Assembly (NCBI RefSeq): GCF_050948175.1 | Contig: NC_135202.1 | Span: forward strand, 4,092,001-4,156,000 | Direction of reading: 5' to 3' | Length of the DNA stretch: 64,000 nucleotides | Source: Xylocopa sonorina | Taxonomy: Eukaryota > Arthropoda > Insecta > Hymenoptera > Apidae | Shown: positions 24,301 to 38,318 of the stretch, one piece after another | How the letters are laid out: each line of letters starts with the position of its first letter | Numbering within the stretch: position 1 is the first letter of the stretch | Made by a program: the position numbers and the translations under genes | The notes under the pieces: generated by a model | What the model saw: only the letters and a program-made list of their open reading frames with translations | What the model was told of the DNA's origin: nothing | The model's database searches: none

Positions 24301-26592
24301 GTTCCTGATGCGATCCTTTTTATACATTCGTATGGATTGAACGGAATAATTAATCTTCTTCGTTATCTGTCATGTGTTATATTTAAAAATATCGAAGCAA
24401 AATATGCAACCTGGTTAACTGCACAATTCGATCTTGGCTTGTAATGCAACGAGCACATGCTTCATACAAGAGACACTTGAATGGTTCCAAGAACTAAAAA
24501 ATATGAAATATTACTTCATGCTTCGTGTACGTTATTCATCGGATTTATATCTTTCGACGTATAGACAGTATTTTAAACGATAAAATATGCTTCGACCAGA
24601 AAATACTGTGATATATATTTTTTCTTCGTTCACGAGGTTCAGCAGTTTAACATTTCATGAAAATAACGGATCGAGGTCATCATCGGAAGAGGGAAACGAT
24701 GGAACACGTTAATTAAGCAAGCTATACCGTCTGCTTCAGCATTTTACGCGTATTTTTTTTTATCATTCTCTTATCAGCGTGCCGTTATAATTTTTAGAAC
24801 TTCTGAAACCTATACAATCACGGCTTTCAACAATTCCGCGTCGTTTGGAACGTCTAGAATCGATCATTTCCTACGATACCTCTTTCATAATGTTATCCCC
24901 ATTTTCAGAAATGTTTTATCGAATGTCTAATTTGTTCTCTCGTCAAAAAGTTTCAAACTGAAATATAATATTTTATTATCGAGGAAGAGAATTTTTGCAA
25001 AGGTACAACATTTGTTTCAGCTTGTAAAATACTACCTCGCAAAAATAATTTGGAAACCCAGTTTTATATCGTATAATTTCAATTCAAATGGAATCTGAGG
25101 ATCCATTGTGTATTTTAACATTTCGCGTACAACGATATCTCAAACGTCCGATAAAATCATTTGCAAAGTGGAGGGCAATTTCCACTGTAATTCATAATTG
25201 GGGTAATAATTCAGGGGCAGTCAGCCAGAAATTTTTGTCACAGATTCATCGATACGTCAAACACTTCAGAAGTAATCAGAGCCCCAACGTTATTAGTTCG
25301 AATCAGTTAATCTTCGAAGCAATCAAGCTCGCCCGTAGTCCATCAACACTCCGAGCACTTAGCCTTTCATCAGGTTTCTGAGCAATTACCAGTCAAGCTG
25401 TAGTTTCCACACTTACGCGATTGTTAATCAATTTCGCGGCTTTATGAATTCATTAGGACATTAAACATAAAATGCCCCAGTTAACTCGAGCTGTGAAATT
25501 CGAATTTCGAATCGAATATTGCGAATTATATTGCAATTGGAACTTGGAAATTAATAGGAAGAAGAAAATTAGAAAATAATTGATTGCCTTCCGTTATAAT
25601 TCATATTCCATATTTCGATACACGTTTGTACCATCGAGTTCGAAAATCCAGACTCCAGAGCGGGATATAACATTGAGAAATACGAAACGGAGGGAAGCGG
25701 AAGTGGAGCGCGCCGAGATTTGTCGCGTCAAGAATGGGCAATCGAAAGTTCTCTAGAAGAGAGGAAGATTTCGAAGTTATTCGCGGGTACATCGACGTTA
25801 ATCACTCGGCCCAGGTCGAAGGACGGTCCTCAAATAACGATTAAAAACTTGACACACCCGTGACGAGGTGCTCGATAAACACTTTGGCGAGCGGAGAAGT
25901 TTTTAATGAGTCGAAAGCAACGAAGTACAGAACGAAATAATTCTATAAGTACAATTGTACGTAACTATGGAGACTACTTCTCATCAGAAATCAACGACAA
26001 GTATTCAAATTTTCAGCGTACGAATTTTCATTGAATTTGAAATTTGTGCAATGCGAAGAGTTTAACTGTAATTAACATCTATTAGATCCATGAAAAACAG
26101 AACGAATTACACGTCTAGGAGGCCAATACAATCATCGACCACGTTTCTAGTTTTTCGAATTCTGAATTTTCATCGAAGCGCAGAGCATCCACTCCGTGAA
26201 CAGGACAAACAATCAAACAGAACCAGTCTAAATAATCTGTCAGATCCCGAATCGGAGCAGTCCATTCAACGTTCCCGGCAAACAAATGGAGAAGAAATTA
26301 AAAATGAAAAATTATTTGAAATATTGAAACACGTGTATGTAGACACAGTTTTTCATCAGAACGTACAAATTGGAGTTTGCAAAATCTGTCAGGTTTATTT
26401 CTCTAAAATTTCTACGTTGTACAAACGAAACGAAACAGGAATATTCTGTTCCGACACAAATTTTTTAATAGAAACTTATTCGACTAACCGTTCATATCGC
26501 AGTATAACGATATTGTATGGCGATATGTGAACGTTATACTATACTTTAACGAATATAGGCACAGTTCCCAGCGACAGTTTAAGAATTATAAT
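24301..26592. other. AT-rich non-coding stretch
   Basis: The 146-codon ATG frame at 26090-26530 (plus) has a KICQVYFSK segment but no second zinc-binding pair and no known domain. Frames of this length are expected by chance in the window. Otherwise nothing is recognised. Confidence 0.35.
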
Positions 26593-26702
26593 ACAGTCCA
26601 AGAATTCAATAATCTCTACAAGTTAAATACAGTTCAGTAAATCCAATAAAGTCTTCAAGTTTAGCACAGTTCATTGAATTCAATAAAGTCTGCGAAATCT
26701 CC
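26593..26702. repeat. Degenerate minisatellite, 3 copies of a 36-37-base unit
   Basis: Copies start at 26593, 26629 and 26666 with acagtcc, acagttc and acagttc, each followed by (a/c)caataa and a tct(a/t)caag or tctgcgaa tail. Copies 2 and 3 are closest. Confidence 0.75.
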
Positions 26703-27019
26703 ATCGGTTCGGGTGTTCAGATCTGACAAAAAACTTAAAACAGACTGCAACGCGACTAATGAACACGTGTGCTTACAGACAAATTCATCTGACAATAAAC
26801 CAAAAACTGGTACACTTAAACCAGAAAATTCCACCTACTAAAAACTATATTAATTTCATCAAACGCAATGCAAATACCTTTTTAATTAATTTTCAAATGT
26901 AAAGGAATGTAGGAATTTCTCATTAAAAAAACATTTGAATTCACGATTGAAAAATTCGTATCCAACGAAACCCAGCTCGCCATGTAACTCAATCGCAATT
27001 TTATTATAATAAGTCGAGC
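26703..27019. other. AT-rich non-coding stretch
   Basis: Nothing recognised. Confidence 0.4.
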
Positions 27020-28740
27020 GGTGTAATTATTTCGAACACGCGACTTCTCGCCGCGCCTCGACTTCCGGCCAAGCCACGCGAGCCGCGCGAGACTGCAATC
27101 CAAGGGACCCGTTCGACAAGTAGAAGCCGGCAATTTAGCCGACTCGATAACCGTTTAAATCGACAGACGATGAAACGAGCAACTTTAAACCACGCGATCG
27201 GTGGATCTCCACCGCGAATATTCGTCCGCGAAACTTTCGGCACTAATCACTAGAACCGACGCGTACAAGCGAACGCTGATAACGAAGTTGCCGTGCGCGT
27301 AATCGCGGGGTCGTTGGTAGATGTTCGACGGGTCTACGTGTTTCCAGTTGCGTACATACGCGTTCACCTTCCGTGGCTGGTGTGCACGTGCACGTCGATG
27401 GGATCGTGTTCAAGCGAATACGAAAATGTCGTGACTCGACGCTGTAACTCGAGGGCCCGCGGAATTCTCGGCTCGAGTAATACACGCCCGTTATCGGCGG
27501 ATCTCGAACGATCCATCGCTATTAAGGCAAACGGCACTCGCGTAGACGCGGTGAAAGATTCCACGCGATCGTTGCTGCTACGTTCTCCCGCGATTCGCAG
27601 GCTGCCTTCGCTTTTGAAATTCATTTCTGTGAGCGCTGTGCGCTCGAAGGAGACGAAGTACCGTCAAGCGCAGCGTTTCTCTTCTATCTCGCTTAAAATT
27701 TCAATATATTTCCTTGCTAAAAGCGAAATTCATTATTTGCTAAAAATATAATCATCAAAACTCGTAAAACAGCGCGAACGCACCACGATCAATTTCTTCC
27801 TCGACTAAAGTGCACCACCTCAACAAGTATCAATCCCCAGAAACATCTCTCGCAGCGCTTCCTGAAGAAGCAGTCCCGGAAGACCAACGAGGCGGATGGA
27901 AGATCGCGTCGAGTCGAAAGAAGAACCCCTTCAACTCCTCCTCAGAGATCGTTCCGGAATCAATCGACGAAAATATTCGGGTAATTTCGTGCTGCTCAGT
28001 CTCGTACCGCGATTCAGTGGCGGGCAGGTTCTTCGAGCTTCCTCTTCCAGCAGCCGGGTCCTCTTCTCCAGGGAATACGATCCGACAATGGAGAGTGGCC
28101 GTCCCGGCCAATAATTCAGCGGGGCGTCGCGGGCAGGGCGCGCTGCTCTTCATCGTCCTCCTCGACGTTCTCGCAGGCACCCGCGGAGAAATTTGCTCCG
28201 CGAAATTCGAGCGTTTCGCGGCGAGGCAAAAACCGGGACACAATGGGACGCGGTCGTTCCCGCCGTTAGAACGGAGCCGGATAATGAGCAACCGAGGACG
28301 CGGTCGTCGGCAGCCGGGAACGTCGACGGCGGTCGGATAAAAGATAAAAAGGCCCGGGAGGATCGTCCCGGGGAGGTCATGCATGTATGGATGGGATGCG
28401 AAACGGGAGACGTCGCCCGCCTCGATTCTGACGAAGTCAAAAGCTGACACGCACGCGCGCGGAAGCGGCGACGAGGAACAGGGGAGGATCAAGGCGTCCA
28501 CGACTTAATTCAATCGCCGGTTTTTCCTTCCTTAAATCCTAAGCCCAGCTTGGATAACGAATTCCGGGGTGGGCGAGTGTTTCGAGCCTGGCCCTCGAGG
28601 GGAGCGGAATATCCGGATGATCCGCGGATGAAGCCGTACGGAGACGGCGGGTATTGCGGATGGCGATTAGATTTTTCTCGTTCTTGTAGATCGTTCCGAT
28701 TATTCTGTGTACCCTGCTTGAAACTGATGGCGTCGTCTTT
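27020..28740. other. Long CpG-rich block
   Basis: About 1.7 kb of CpG-dense sequence, one of the longest such stretches in the window. The longest frame of the window (27830-28501, minus, 223 codons, GTG start) and a 176-codon plus frame (27810-28340) overlap here, so at least one is fortuitous. Neither shows a domain, signal peptide or membrane segment. A 7-base stem (CCCGGGA / TCCCGGG, 28353-28372) lies inside. A promoter region or untranslated exon is the likeliest content. Confidence 0.35.
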
Positions 28741-30189
28741 CGAGGGGGTTTGTAAACGGGTTTTTACGCGTGAATTTTTTGCGCGTATTTGTGTTTACTG
28801 CGGTAATTAGCTTCTAATTTGATGAAATCGGCAACTCTAGTTTATTATTCAAAATATAGCGGCTGGAAAAAGAAATTTTCATTTTAGATTAATAAAAATG
28901 ATTATTGCTACTTTTCCGTCATTAATTGATGTCATCGTCTAGTTTACTTGCTTCTGGAACACCGAAACGTATAAGTCAAACGTCGTACACAGTACCCGAG
29001 AAGTTAAGTTTAATAACGTGAGTGCAATCACGATACGCGAGATAATAAATGGTCTCGAAAATATAAACAGTCTCTTGCAATTTAACTTCATAATTCCATT
29101 GCAACAGACATTCCCGCGCGAAATCATTAATCAAAGTAGTGGTATAACTTTTTCTTTAATAGACTGCCACTGCGAACAAATGCGAGGAAAACGCTAGAGG
29201 AAATGCAAGAAGGCAAGTGTCCGTTTGGTGCTTGAAAACGAACTAGTCATCAGAAGCTAAACAATTTTTAGTACTTCAGTACAAAATACAGTAGAAAAAC
29301 AACATAACGTTACACCTCATCCCCAAGAATCTCGACACCTCTCTTCTCTCACATGCGTCATTTTGTACGTCTCAATTCAGTCTCAAACAATTACTTTACT
29401 TATATGCTAACAAATTAACAAGTGAGCAATTAACAACTTGTTATCGAGTGTTCTCATAAAATAGCTTGCAAAGTACTCAACGAAGATCTCAGCAATATTT
29501 AGATCTCCAGTAGAAATAGCTCACTTGTAAAAAGAAAGGGGTGGAGGGTAATAAATATGGCGTATAATCTCAGTTCTTCTGTAACGAATGAGGACGAGGA
29601 CTGTGCGATGCGTAGAATTTGTCGAAATCCCGGGAAATCTCGATTCGTACAGTCGACCGGTCAAGTCCTCGGCAAACACCACTAAGGGACTATCTGGGTG
29701 GCAGGAGATTTGTCCGTTCGCGCCACGAGGACGTCGAAATCGCTGGTATTCGTCGGGCAAATACCAGCTTTGAATAAACGATTTTGCTAATTCGCTCCCA
29801 CGCCGATAACCCAGCTGACACTGACTGCATAAAGCATTTGATACGCGGGGTGGGTATTCGCTTTAGTGGCTCCCATCACGTTGCAACCGTCTAAGGGAAT
29901 GCCATGCTAGTATTTGTTAACTGAAATATATATCCATGTTTGTAAAATGAGCGACTCAGAGGTAGTTTTCTCTCGTATCACGCTTAAGATTATTTTTTTA
30001 CGAAATTTTTAGATTAACAACAATTGAATTGTATCTTTTTCGACCTGCTTCCTGATAAAAACTCGATGGTTTATGAAATTCTTGATGTCGAACCATGATG
30101 GTTTCTCGATAGTTGTTACGGATAAAAACCGATGTCATCGTAATTTATGTTCGATATAAAGAATTTTATAACTCGGCGACGTAATTGCT
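28741..30189. other. Non-coding stretch
   Basis: AT-rich apart from a small GC-richer patch at 29590-29760, where frames are open on both strands. Nothing recognised. Confidence 0.4.
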
Positions 30190-30248
30190 CGGCTGTAAAA
30201 GCGCCATTTTAGAATGATGAAGGCGCCAAGTTTGACATGATACAGCCG
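30190..30248. other. Potential hairpin at the start of a tandem duplication
   Basis: CGGCTGTA (30190-30197) pairs with TACAGCCG (30241-30248). Within it GCGCC pairs with GGCGC around a 16-base loop. The right arm is the start of the first repeat copy. Confidence 0.4.
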
Positions 30249-30594
30249 CTCAAGTTTTATCGTTCTAAATAATACTTTTACTGTCATCGCTATTTGTCGC
30301 GTGTTTTTAATAACAAAATTTGTATCCTTCGAGAATTTTAACACGTATTGTATTTTATACGATAATTATTCCCTTCTTAACAAGAATAATTTTTTTGTTA
30401 AACGTAACAACGATTACATGATACAGCCGTTCAAGTTTTATCGCTCTAAATAATACTTTTACTGTCATCGCTATTTGTCGCGTGTTTTTAATAACAAAAT
30501 TTGTATCCTTCGAGAATTTTAACACGTATCGTATTTCATACGATAATTATTCCCTTCTTGACAAGAATAATTTTATTGTTAAACGTAACAACGA
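30236..30594. repeat. Tandem duplication, 2 copies of a 181-base unit
   Basis: Copy 1 starts at 30236 and copy 2 at 30417, both with catgatacagccg. I count about 7 differences in 180 bases, so the duplication is recent compared with the other repeats here. Confidence 0.95.
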
Positions 30595-32250
30595 CTAATT
30601 AAACACATGTTGTTGGTCCCAGTGGCGCGCACGGAAATTCTAAGTAGTAGAAAATAGGGAACCATCCACGCTGATATCACGAAGTTACCCCTATTCGTAA
30701 ATCTTCGGAACCCCCAAATATCCAAGCAACGTTTATGAAACATTCTCTAACTTATAACCGCGCGAGCGGTATAATAGTACTTTCAATGAACGGGATAACG
30801 GCTTGAAAGTTATAAACGATAACGTGGCTCGGTTTAAACATTATACACCATGAAAACTATACCCTCTATTATACCTTGAAATTACAATATAATTTATTAT
30901 GAATCTCGCTCGGATCTAATCATAAAGTTCCCGCGAAGGCTGCTCGCTTAATACGTTCGCAGCGTGAACTTTTCTCTGATGGTTACACGGTTAAAGTTCG
31001 TATCGCGGTTGTATTTCTCGTTGAAAAGTTCGACGTGACCTTTCATCCGCGATAGCGCGCCACTATTTGGGGCAACCCTCTCGGGGCTATTCTTTAATGC
31101 AATCGCGGTTCGATTTACGCCGCGTATATTGCCTCCTACGAATTATCGGCAACTTCCCTCGCGCGGCAGGATGCGCGAAGGAGCTGTCCGCGCGGAGCGA
31201 CGTGTAAATCGCGTCGCGATTCTACTATCCTCGGGTTTTTATCTGCCACGCCGTGGCTCTCACAGGGCCGTGAAATCGCGATCTCGCCTGATATCCTCGA
31301 AAAAGCAGCGACCAAGTGGAACGCCTTAAGCGATCTTTCCAATAAATAATACTCGTGAATGCACGGTTAAGGTACTCCGAGTACCTCTTAAATTTCTCGG
31401 TTGCATCGTTACACAAACGAATGGATGTCGTCCTGTGAATCCCCGAGAAAATTACGCGAACACTAAAGCTAAGTGCTCGTGATAAACGGACGCGTATACA
31501 TCGAGTCGGTCGGAAAGTCTTCTTCGTTGCCATTCTATTTTATTTTACAACCTGGCGTTTAGATTGCGATACGCGAGTGAACGCGTTAATTATTTGACGA
31601 TTGCACATGGAATTTTGCAATGGATTGATCGATGAGTGATAGTTTTAATCTATCGATTTGAATGGAAGACAACATAGCCATTTTTACCTTTTAATTGTGT
31701 ACAATAATCATGATAAGTCTTCATTTTTATTCTGATCTCCGATTCGTATTCTAAGAACGTCAAATCTCGCGGACAAGCAGCTCGAATCGTTCCTTTCGTC
31801 GCGATCACCCCTGTTACGCGTAATCGCACGAGTCAATCGCAATTATCGATGAATTTGTTCGTAATGACCGTTAGCATCGTGGCTATTTGACATCGCTGGC
31901 TTCACATTAATCGTTATAGCTCGCGATAAAGGAGGGAGACTGGCATAAGAGCGATATATCAGCTCGTGCAATTGGGACCGCTAACAAGATGTATCTGCGT
32001 TCGTCCTAATAGCGTGGACGAGGCCGCGCTTGGTAAGCAAGACCGTTCCTTGTCCTCGTTACATCTATTCGCAGTTAAATTAACGAGACGAACTGTTTCG
32101 GTTGAATCGATATTAACTTCTGCGAGCAGAAAGCATACGACACAGTCTTATCCTGCGAAGAAACTTCTTTAAGAAGCATCCACGTGTACGCGTGTCGAGA
32201 TAATGATAATAGCTTGATGTGCATTAATTACGATTTACAGGTAGCCATCA
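30595..32250. other. Non-coding stretch with a GC-richer middle
   Basis: The GC-richer part is at 30930-31320, with open frames on both strands. Peptides are Arg/Ser-rich and unrecognised. Confidence 0.35.
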
Positions 32251-32365
32251 TACAACACGGTTTCGCTATAACACGATTCGTAAATTGCATGAACCCTCCT
32301 ATAACACGGTTTCGCTATAACACAATAAGAAAACTGCAAAAACCTTTGTACAACACTGCACTTCT
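32251..32365. repeat. Tandem repeat, about 2.4 copies of a 49-base unit
   Basis: Copies start at 32251, 32300 and 32349 (tacaacacgg, tataacacgg, tacaacactg). The first two share acacggtttcgctataacac exactly and then diverge. Confidence 0.8.
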
Positions 32366-33499
32366 ACAGCCGCGGCGAGGCTTGCTGTCCTAAAGATTGT
32401 GCGGTTAATAATTTAATATTAAAAAACTACAAGAAGGTCTAAGCTTAGCTGAAAATCTCGAGTCATTTTTCTTGGATGCAGGTACCCTTCCACTGAAAGA
32501 AGTCGAAAATTCAAAAGGGAGCTGTAAAACTGTCTAGCTCCATACCGAGAAATTTACAATGACCTGGTAAGAACCAGCAAGCAGAGTACAATTACAGATT
32601 TTTTTAAGAGAGGAGAAGATACAAAAACTTTAAATAAAGAAAAAAGTTCCTTTAAATAAAGAAAAAATTAAAGAAAGAAGTGAGAACAAATTTTTGCGAT
32701 GGTCTAGCAACGAAGTTCTAAAGAGTTTGGAATGAAATCGAAAAGCAGAGCATGGAAATTATCAATGTTTTACTCTCTGTGTACGATTGATAATGAGCGG
32801 ATGACCTGTAATTAAATATGTATACTTCCTGTAAATGAACTGAACAAAAGTTGACGAGCATAAAGGTTTCGTTTTCCATTCGAGGGTGCAGCGAAAGTAA
32901 CGCGGACAGCAACGCGTTTCAAACGATCGTTTCAGCGTGAAGATTTCATTGGCAGGCCCGACATGCGACGGAACATTCTACCTGTCACCTATCGATAAAT
33001 GTGACAAAACCAGTGTAGCTGGATTCGACCGAGCCGAAGCCTGATTTCGATTAGCGTGAAAAATTTGTCGGGCAAATAATTCTGCGGCGTGTTCAAGATT
33101 AAAGGGGAAATGAGTGATTGAAACGTAGGCTGGTAACGTGTGTACGCAACGTTCGCAATTAACTACCCCCGCATTTGTACGTGTTTGTCTCATACTATTT
33201 TATTTCACATTGTACTTCACCAGCAGAAACGAATTCCACGTTACCAAATATATTACAAGTGAGCGTTAACAATATTTAACGGCTATTTTTCACAAACTGC
33301 ACGCGACGCGATAAATAATTTGCTTCTCCATTATTTTCGCAACATGTTTCCCCGTTTTTTCTTTCCGTTTATAATTTCGTAAAAACAGTTCACGACGCGT
33401 TGTATTTTGACGTGTAAAACGAAAAAGAGATTTAATATAAATTTAAAAATAAACAGAACGTATTGAAACAAGAGATAGTAAAACATGGTGAATGATTTA
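32366..33499. other. AT-rich non-coding stretch
   Basis: A short repeat (aactttaaataaagaaaaaa, twice) lies at 32628-32668. Nothing else is recognised. Confidence 0.4.
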
Positions 33500-33990
33500 G
33501 AATGGAATGTCTAACAGCTGGAAGACAATGCACGCACGATACAGGGTGCGGAATGAAGGGTTGTCGAGCGCGTCTCAGAAGCACCCAGGCATCCAGTGTT
33601 GGGTGGTCCCGAAATGACAGGCAGGAGCAACGCGGAATTATTCCGCGCCCAGGACTCCTGAGTACGATTCGAAGAATATAACGAGGCGCCTTTCAAGGAC
33701 ACCGGGAATTCAGGACGCGGCGTCTTGAATGGCGAAAGAGGAGGAGGGATTCAGCGCTTCCTGTTGAGCGATTACTAAGGCGCGTGCCATTCTACCCCTT
33801 GTTCTCCTAACTTCCGTCGCTGGTATTACAATTGTCACTTCCCACTTCGCGGTTTTGCGAGGCTCCGTGACAATTACTCCTCGCAACGCCCATACGCCCT
33901 TCGCGATCGCGTCTGTAGTTTCATCCAGCGACTAAAAATGATGGCGCACAGCGATACCAACCGGAACGAATGAGTTAAGCGAGCGGAGAA
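33500..33990. other. GC-richer block
   Basis: Includes a minus-strand 63-codon frame (33511-33702) with no recognisable motif and an acagggtgcgg motif at 33542-33552. Possible regulatory DNA. Confidence 0.3.
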
Positions 33991-36900
33991 TCGAAGGGAT
34001 GCAAACGATCCTCCGCGTGTGTAGTTTTGCGAAATTATTTAGCAGATGATCGCGGAATTATATTTACGGATATTATTCTGGTCAAATATATAATTAAAGC
34101 CATTCCCATTCGGAGAAGCCGCGTGTGTTCGATTTAAATTTTATTAGGGGGGAGGGAAACGGCACGTCGTGCACCGAATTCGTGAACTTTGAACTTTTAA
34201 AGGTCTCCAACTTTGCACCTCTTGAACTTTGAACTATCAATCCCACGAGCTTCGCACAGAATGTCGAGCACTTGCTTTCCGATATTTAAATTAATATTAA
34301 TTATGTATGTGTTGTACGTAATTAGACGACGGATGTTGGACTTCCGTGGGAACTTGTGTACATCGAGTTGACATTTTATTAAATGAAATCAAATTAATTC
34401 GAATTACTTCACTAAAATAAAGGTAGCGAAACGTACTTAAAATATTAAAAAAAAAAACATTTTTATGTTTTATCCTACAATTAAAGTAAAGAGCGCTTAT
34501 TGAAAACAAAGTGAATTCTATTTTTCATAGAACTTTGAACGATTTCTTAAAGAACGCGTTCGCCACAGTGCACCACCAGGAAATGCATCGACGCGTTCAC
34601 CCCACTTTTTCAAGGAAACTCGAACAACCTCGAGACAAATTTCCGACATAAATTTAAGAAAGCGTCACGGATGTCCAAACGTGTGTCCATTCTATTCCCA
34701 GTCGGGGTTGGAGAACGAAGAAAGGGGGTGGAGAAACGAGTCGGACATAAGTCTGACGTCGTAGGAAAATTTTACTCGACAAATAAAAATATAATATTAA
34801 ATTTTAGTAACTTTAGTGGAAATAGCTTCAGTATAATCTGTTTTAATAAAATGTTTCTTTCCCAGTAGACGCAGCTGCTTAAGACAGACATTTTGGTGAT
34901 CCGTACAGTTGCAATTAAATGATAAATGAGTGGTATACTCAACAATAACTTGAATCCGATACACTAATCCGAGGAAGCGTCTGAGGGGAAAATTTCTTGA
35001 CATTAATTATGATATATTCGTTTGTTCTGCCTTCAGTTAATGGACGTGCAGGAAGATCATTAGTGATTTATAATGAAAGATGCTCCTTAAAGTAGTAACG
35101 GAATCTCGCGGAAGATATTCAGCGGAAAGAAAATTAATCTGTTCTTGGAACTATTGGGTTTATAAGATTAATAACGAGAACCGTAGTTCATTAATCGCGA
35201 TACTGTAGCATCAAAGTTATAATGTACTGAAAGTAGGACAATATTTGCTTTGTGAACGAAGAATTTCAAAATTGATTAAAAATGTATTAGAATATCGATA
35301 ACATACAATTTTTCTTTCTAAGTGCATATTGTCTTACATAAAACACGCTAAATAATGATACGAAGCAATCGATGTAAAAAATATTAGGTTTGCCTCGTTT
35401 GTTTAAAAACTTCACGCCATCGCTGTCAGTGATAAATTACTACAGGAAGGGTATAACAACAAAGAGTACTTTACTACTGTAATATATAATGGATCAAAAG
35501 AAATTATGTAATTATCAATCACATCAACGATCCGGCTCAAAGCATAGTGTGAGCTACGTAGATCTCGCTGAATCCGAGTTCAAAGGAGATTCTAAAACTT
35601 TGTCGTGATCATAGTTATTCGGAACTATTAATATCAGCTTATTGCCAGTGAATAGCGTTACTTGCCAGGAGGATCAAACGGTGAATCAATTACGAAATTC
35701 CAAGCGCACGCATTATTTTGCATATTAGTTAATATTAACGTGAAAGCAAACATGCAAGAATCCCCTTTGACTATGAAACGAGGAAGTATAACAAGTAAAA
35801 TAAACATCGTACTAAAATTTGCACAGTACCACAGATCATCTACAACTTACTAGTAAATTTGATAAAAATTCTGATCGATTAAATCGAATAGAAGTCACCT
35901 ATTTCAATTTTAATATCATCTATTCGTGTAAATAAATGATCAACCACTTCATAACTAATTTTACAAGAAAAAAAGAGTCATGAATCATGCATCGCATCGT
36001 TTAAAATGCATCGCATCGCTTTTTTCGAGCTCTTTAATTCAACCATTCGCAAAATGCAATCTAATATAACCTGTTCTATACCGAAGTAATTCAGGAAATG
36101 CTCGTTTACAGCTTCCAGTTTAATGTGAACGAAGTCTCGTTTAATTAGTTTAAAAGAACAGTGCGAGCATAAATAGACGTCGAGTCGTTTTCAATAATTA
36201 AATAACAAGATACTCTAACAATTTCCCTAAAATAGAAGGAAGAAAATAGGGGAAGGAGAATGTTCCTCGCTCGAGATCAGAACGACAAATATCAATTTCA
36301 TCCTGAAAGCATTATCATTGTCGTATAACTAGGCGATCGCATTAAACTACATTTCGGGATCGGTGATTGGAAAGCACTCCGCGGCGGAAGTGGAAGCGTT
36401 CGCATTAGACGCGGCCGAAATCTGGAACGTCACGTGCCCGTTCCTTTATTAAACGTCGATTTTTCGAGTACGACTGATCGTCGATACGTCGGTGTATTAC
36501 CGTTCTGGACTAGTCATTCGCTTCTTTTCACGTTCCACGGACTATCTTCGAGTTCCTTTCAAATCATTGACTACGAGTGGCACGAGAATTGCTCTGACGT
36601 TAGTGGCACAGAGGAAGAATTTCTCAAAATGTCGCAACTTCGCAGAGAATGCACCAGAACCAACGGTACGATTGACAGAATGCAAAGATACAAATAGAAA
36701 ATAGAAAACATTCCTTTTCACGAGAAACTTGGCTTCCAAGAAAGAAATCTCTCTTCCATTTATATTGTAGCTACAATACATTATCGTCAAAATGGTTGAA
36801 AGTGATTTTCGTGTCGCGATACACACGAGTGTTTCCCTTAAATGTTATGGAGAGTCCTCTGTCCAGTGATAGAACTTGTTAGCTGCGGAAATGAGTGACA

Positions 36901-38272
36901 TATAGCTTTGGATTGCACATAATTCGATTCTCTGCGGCATAGTCTCATTTATATTTCGCGTCACGTTACCAGTGTGACACGTGTTTATACGATCACTGAA
37001 GAGATCCGTCTGATTCGACGAACAACCGTCTCTATTGTAGGCGAAATTTGCTGCTGGCTCGCAAGAGCACGATCCAAAATTGCGTTACTACAAGGCCAAC
37101 GGTGGAAACACAGCAAGAAGCACGAATTTTGTCTCCAATGAGAATTTCCTCTTCGTCGACGGTGCACGTAGAGGGAGAATGCTTTTAACGTTGTTTCGTG
37201 TCGCGACGCCTTGCACCGACTCGCGAACTGCTTTCGAGGTGATGCGACACTGCTACGAAATAGATGAAAGTTGAGATGGTTACATAGCAGTTACGATTTT
37301 ACACTCATCTCTGTCGCAGTGGGCATTGTTAAGAGATCTATACTTGCTGTGTCTAATTGAAAATGGAATATTCTATCCATAGTAAAACAGGTAAAAGTCG
37401 ACGAATCCTTACTCTTCATCATCCTCGATTATAATACCTCATCTTCGCTCCAACTTTTCATACTGTACGATATGTTGAAAGCTCTTCTGGCTCAAAAAGT
37501 GGTTTAATTAAAAAAAGCTGAAGAGGAGCCAACTATAAATTATAACAGAAACGAGAGGAAACTACGGTTTCCTAATTCCGTTATAATTAATATAAATTTT
37601 AACAAGCATCATACAATTAGCATTAAACGCGAAAAGAACAGCGAGGAATGATGCAGCTTCAGGAGAAAGAAGGGAAAAAAGGAGGAGAAATGATTGTACA
37701 CAGCTGCACGGACGCTCCACGCGTAAACGGGCGTTCTCACGAAACGATGCTTAATGAAGCAAACGCATTCCTGCATACTTATTCTTACGAGCGTTCCCAG
37801 CGTGCCGGCTCGGAAGCTCGTGACGCGACGAGCTGCTCTCCAGCCCTTGCATTCCCTCTTTTTTTCTACGAGACGCGAGAGAGCAAAGTGGTATCGTTTA
37901 GAGGGCTAATCCGATGGAGCAGCGGACCGGAAAGAGGGCTGGCGCTGAACAACGCCGTGGCCAACATCCCGCGAGCGACGTATCATTAACATAACGCGTC
38001 GCGTAGTATCGAAAACCGGCAGTTAAGCGAAATTAATAGGGCAGCGCGAGTTTCTTTGGGTCGCGACTCGCCTCGGCTATTATTCCATTTACTCGACTCG
38101 CCACCTTCCGTATGAACGCGCGGCAGAATTGAAAGGCGTTTCGCGCGGGCACGACGAGACTCTCTGCAATAATTACAAGATAATTATTCCTTTCACCCTG
38201 CTAAGAATTTCCATAGCCTTAACCGGCTGGTAGCTCGGTTCAATCCGTTTAAACCTCTCTTCCTCTTCGCGC

Positions 38273-38280
<8 letters not shown>
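33991..38280. other. Mainly AT-rich non-coding stretch
   Basis: Short local repeats include gaactttgaac (34186-34196 and 34223-34233) and atgcatcgcatcg (35988 and 36007). GC-richer patches lie at 36340-36500, 37680-38000 and 38040-38160. The 113-codon plus frame at 37648-37989 is unrecognised. Confidence 0.35.

Positions 38281-38316
<36 letters not shown>
38281..38316. repeat. CT/GA microsatellite, 18 units
   Basis: A perfect (CT)18 run with an impure CT stretch just before it. The minus strand is a GAGA run, the known binding sequence of GAGA-type factors in insects. Confidence 0.97.

Positions 38317-38318
<2 letters not shown>

Noticed and set aside
27830..28501. 223-codon minus frame, the longest in the window
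   Set aside because: It has a GTG start, no domain, an opposing long frame on the other strand, and lies in CpG-rich DNA where stops are rare.
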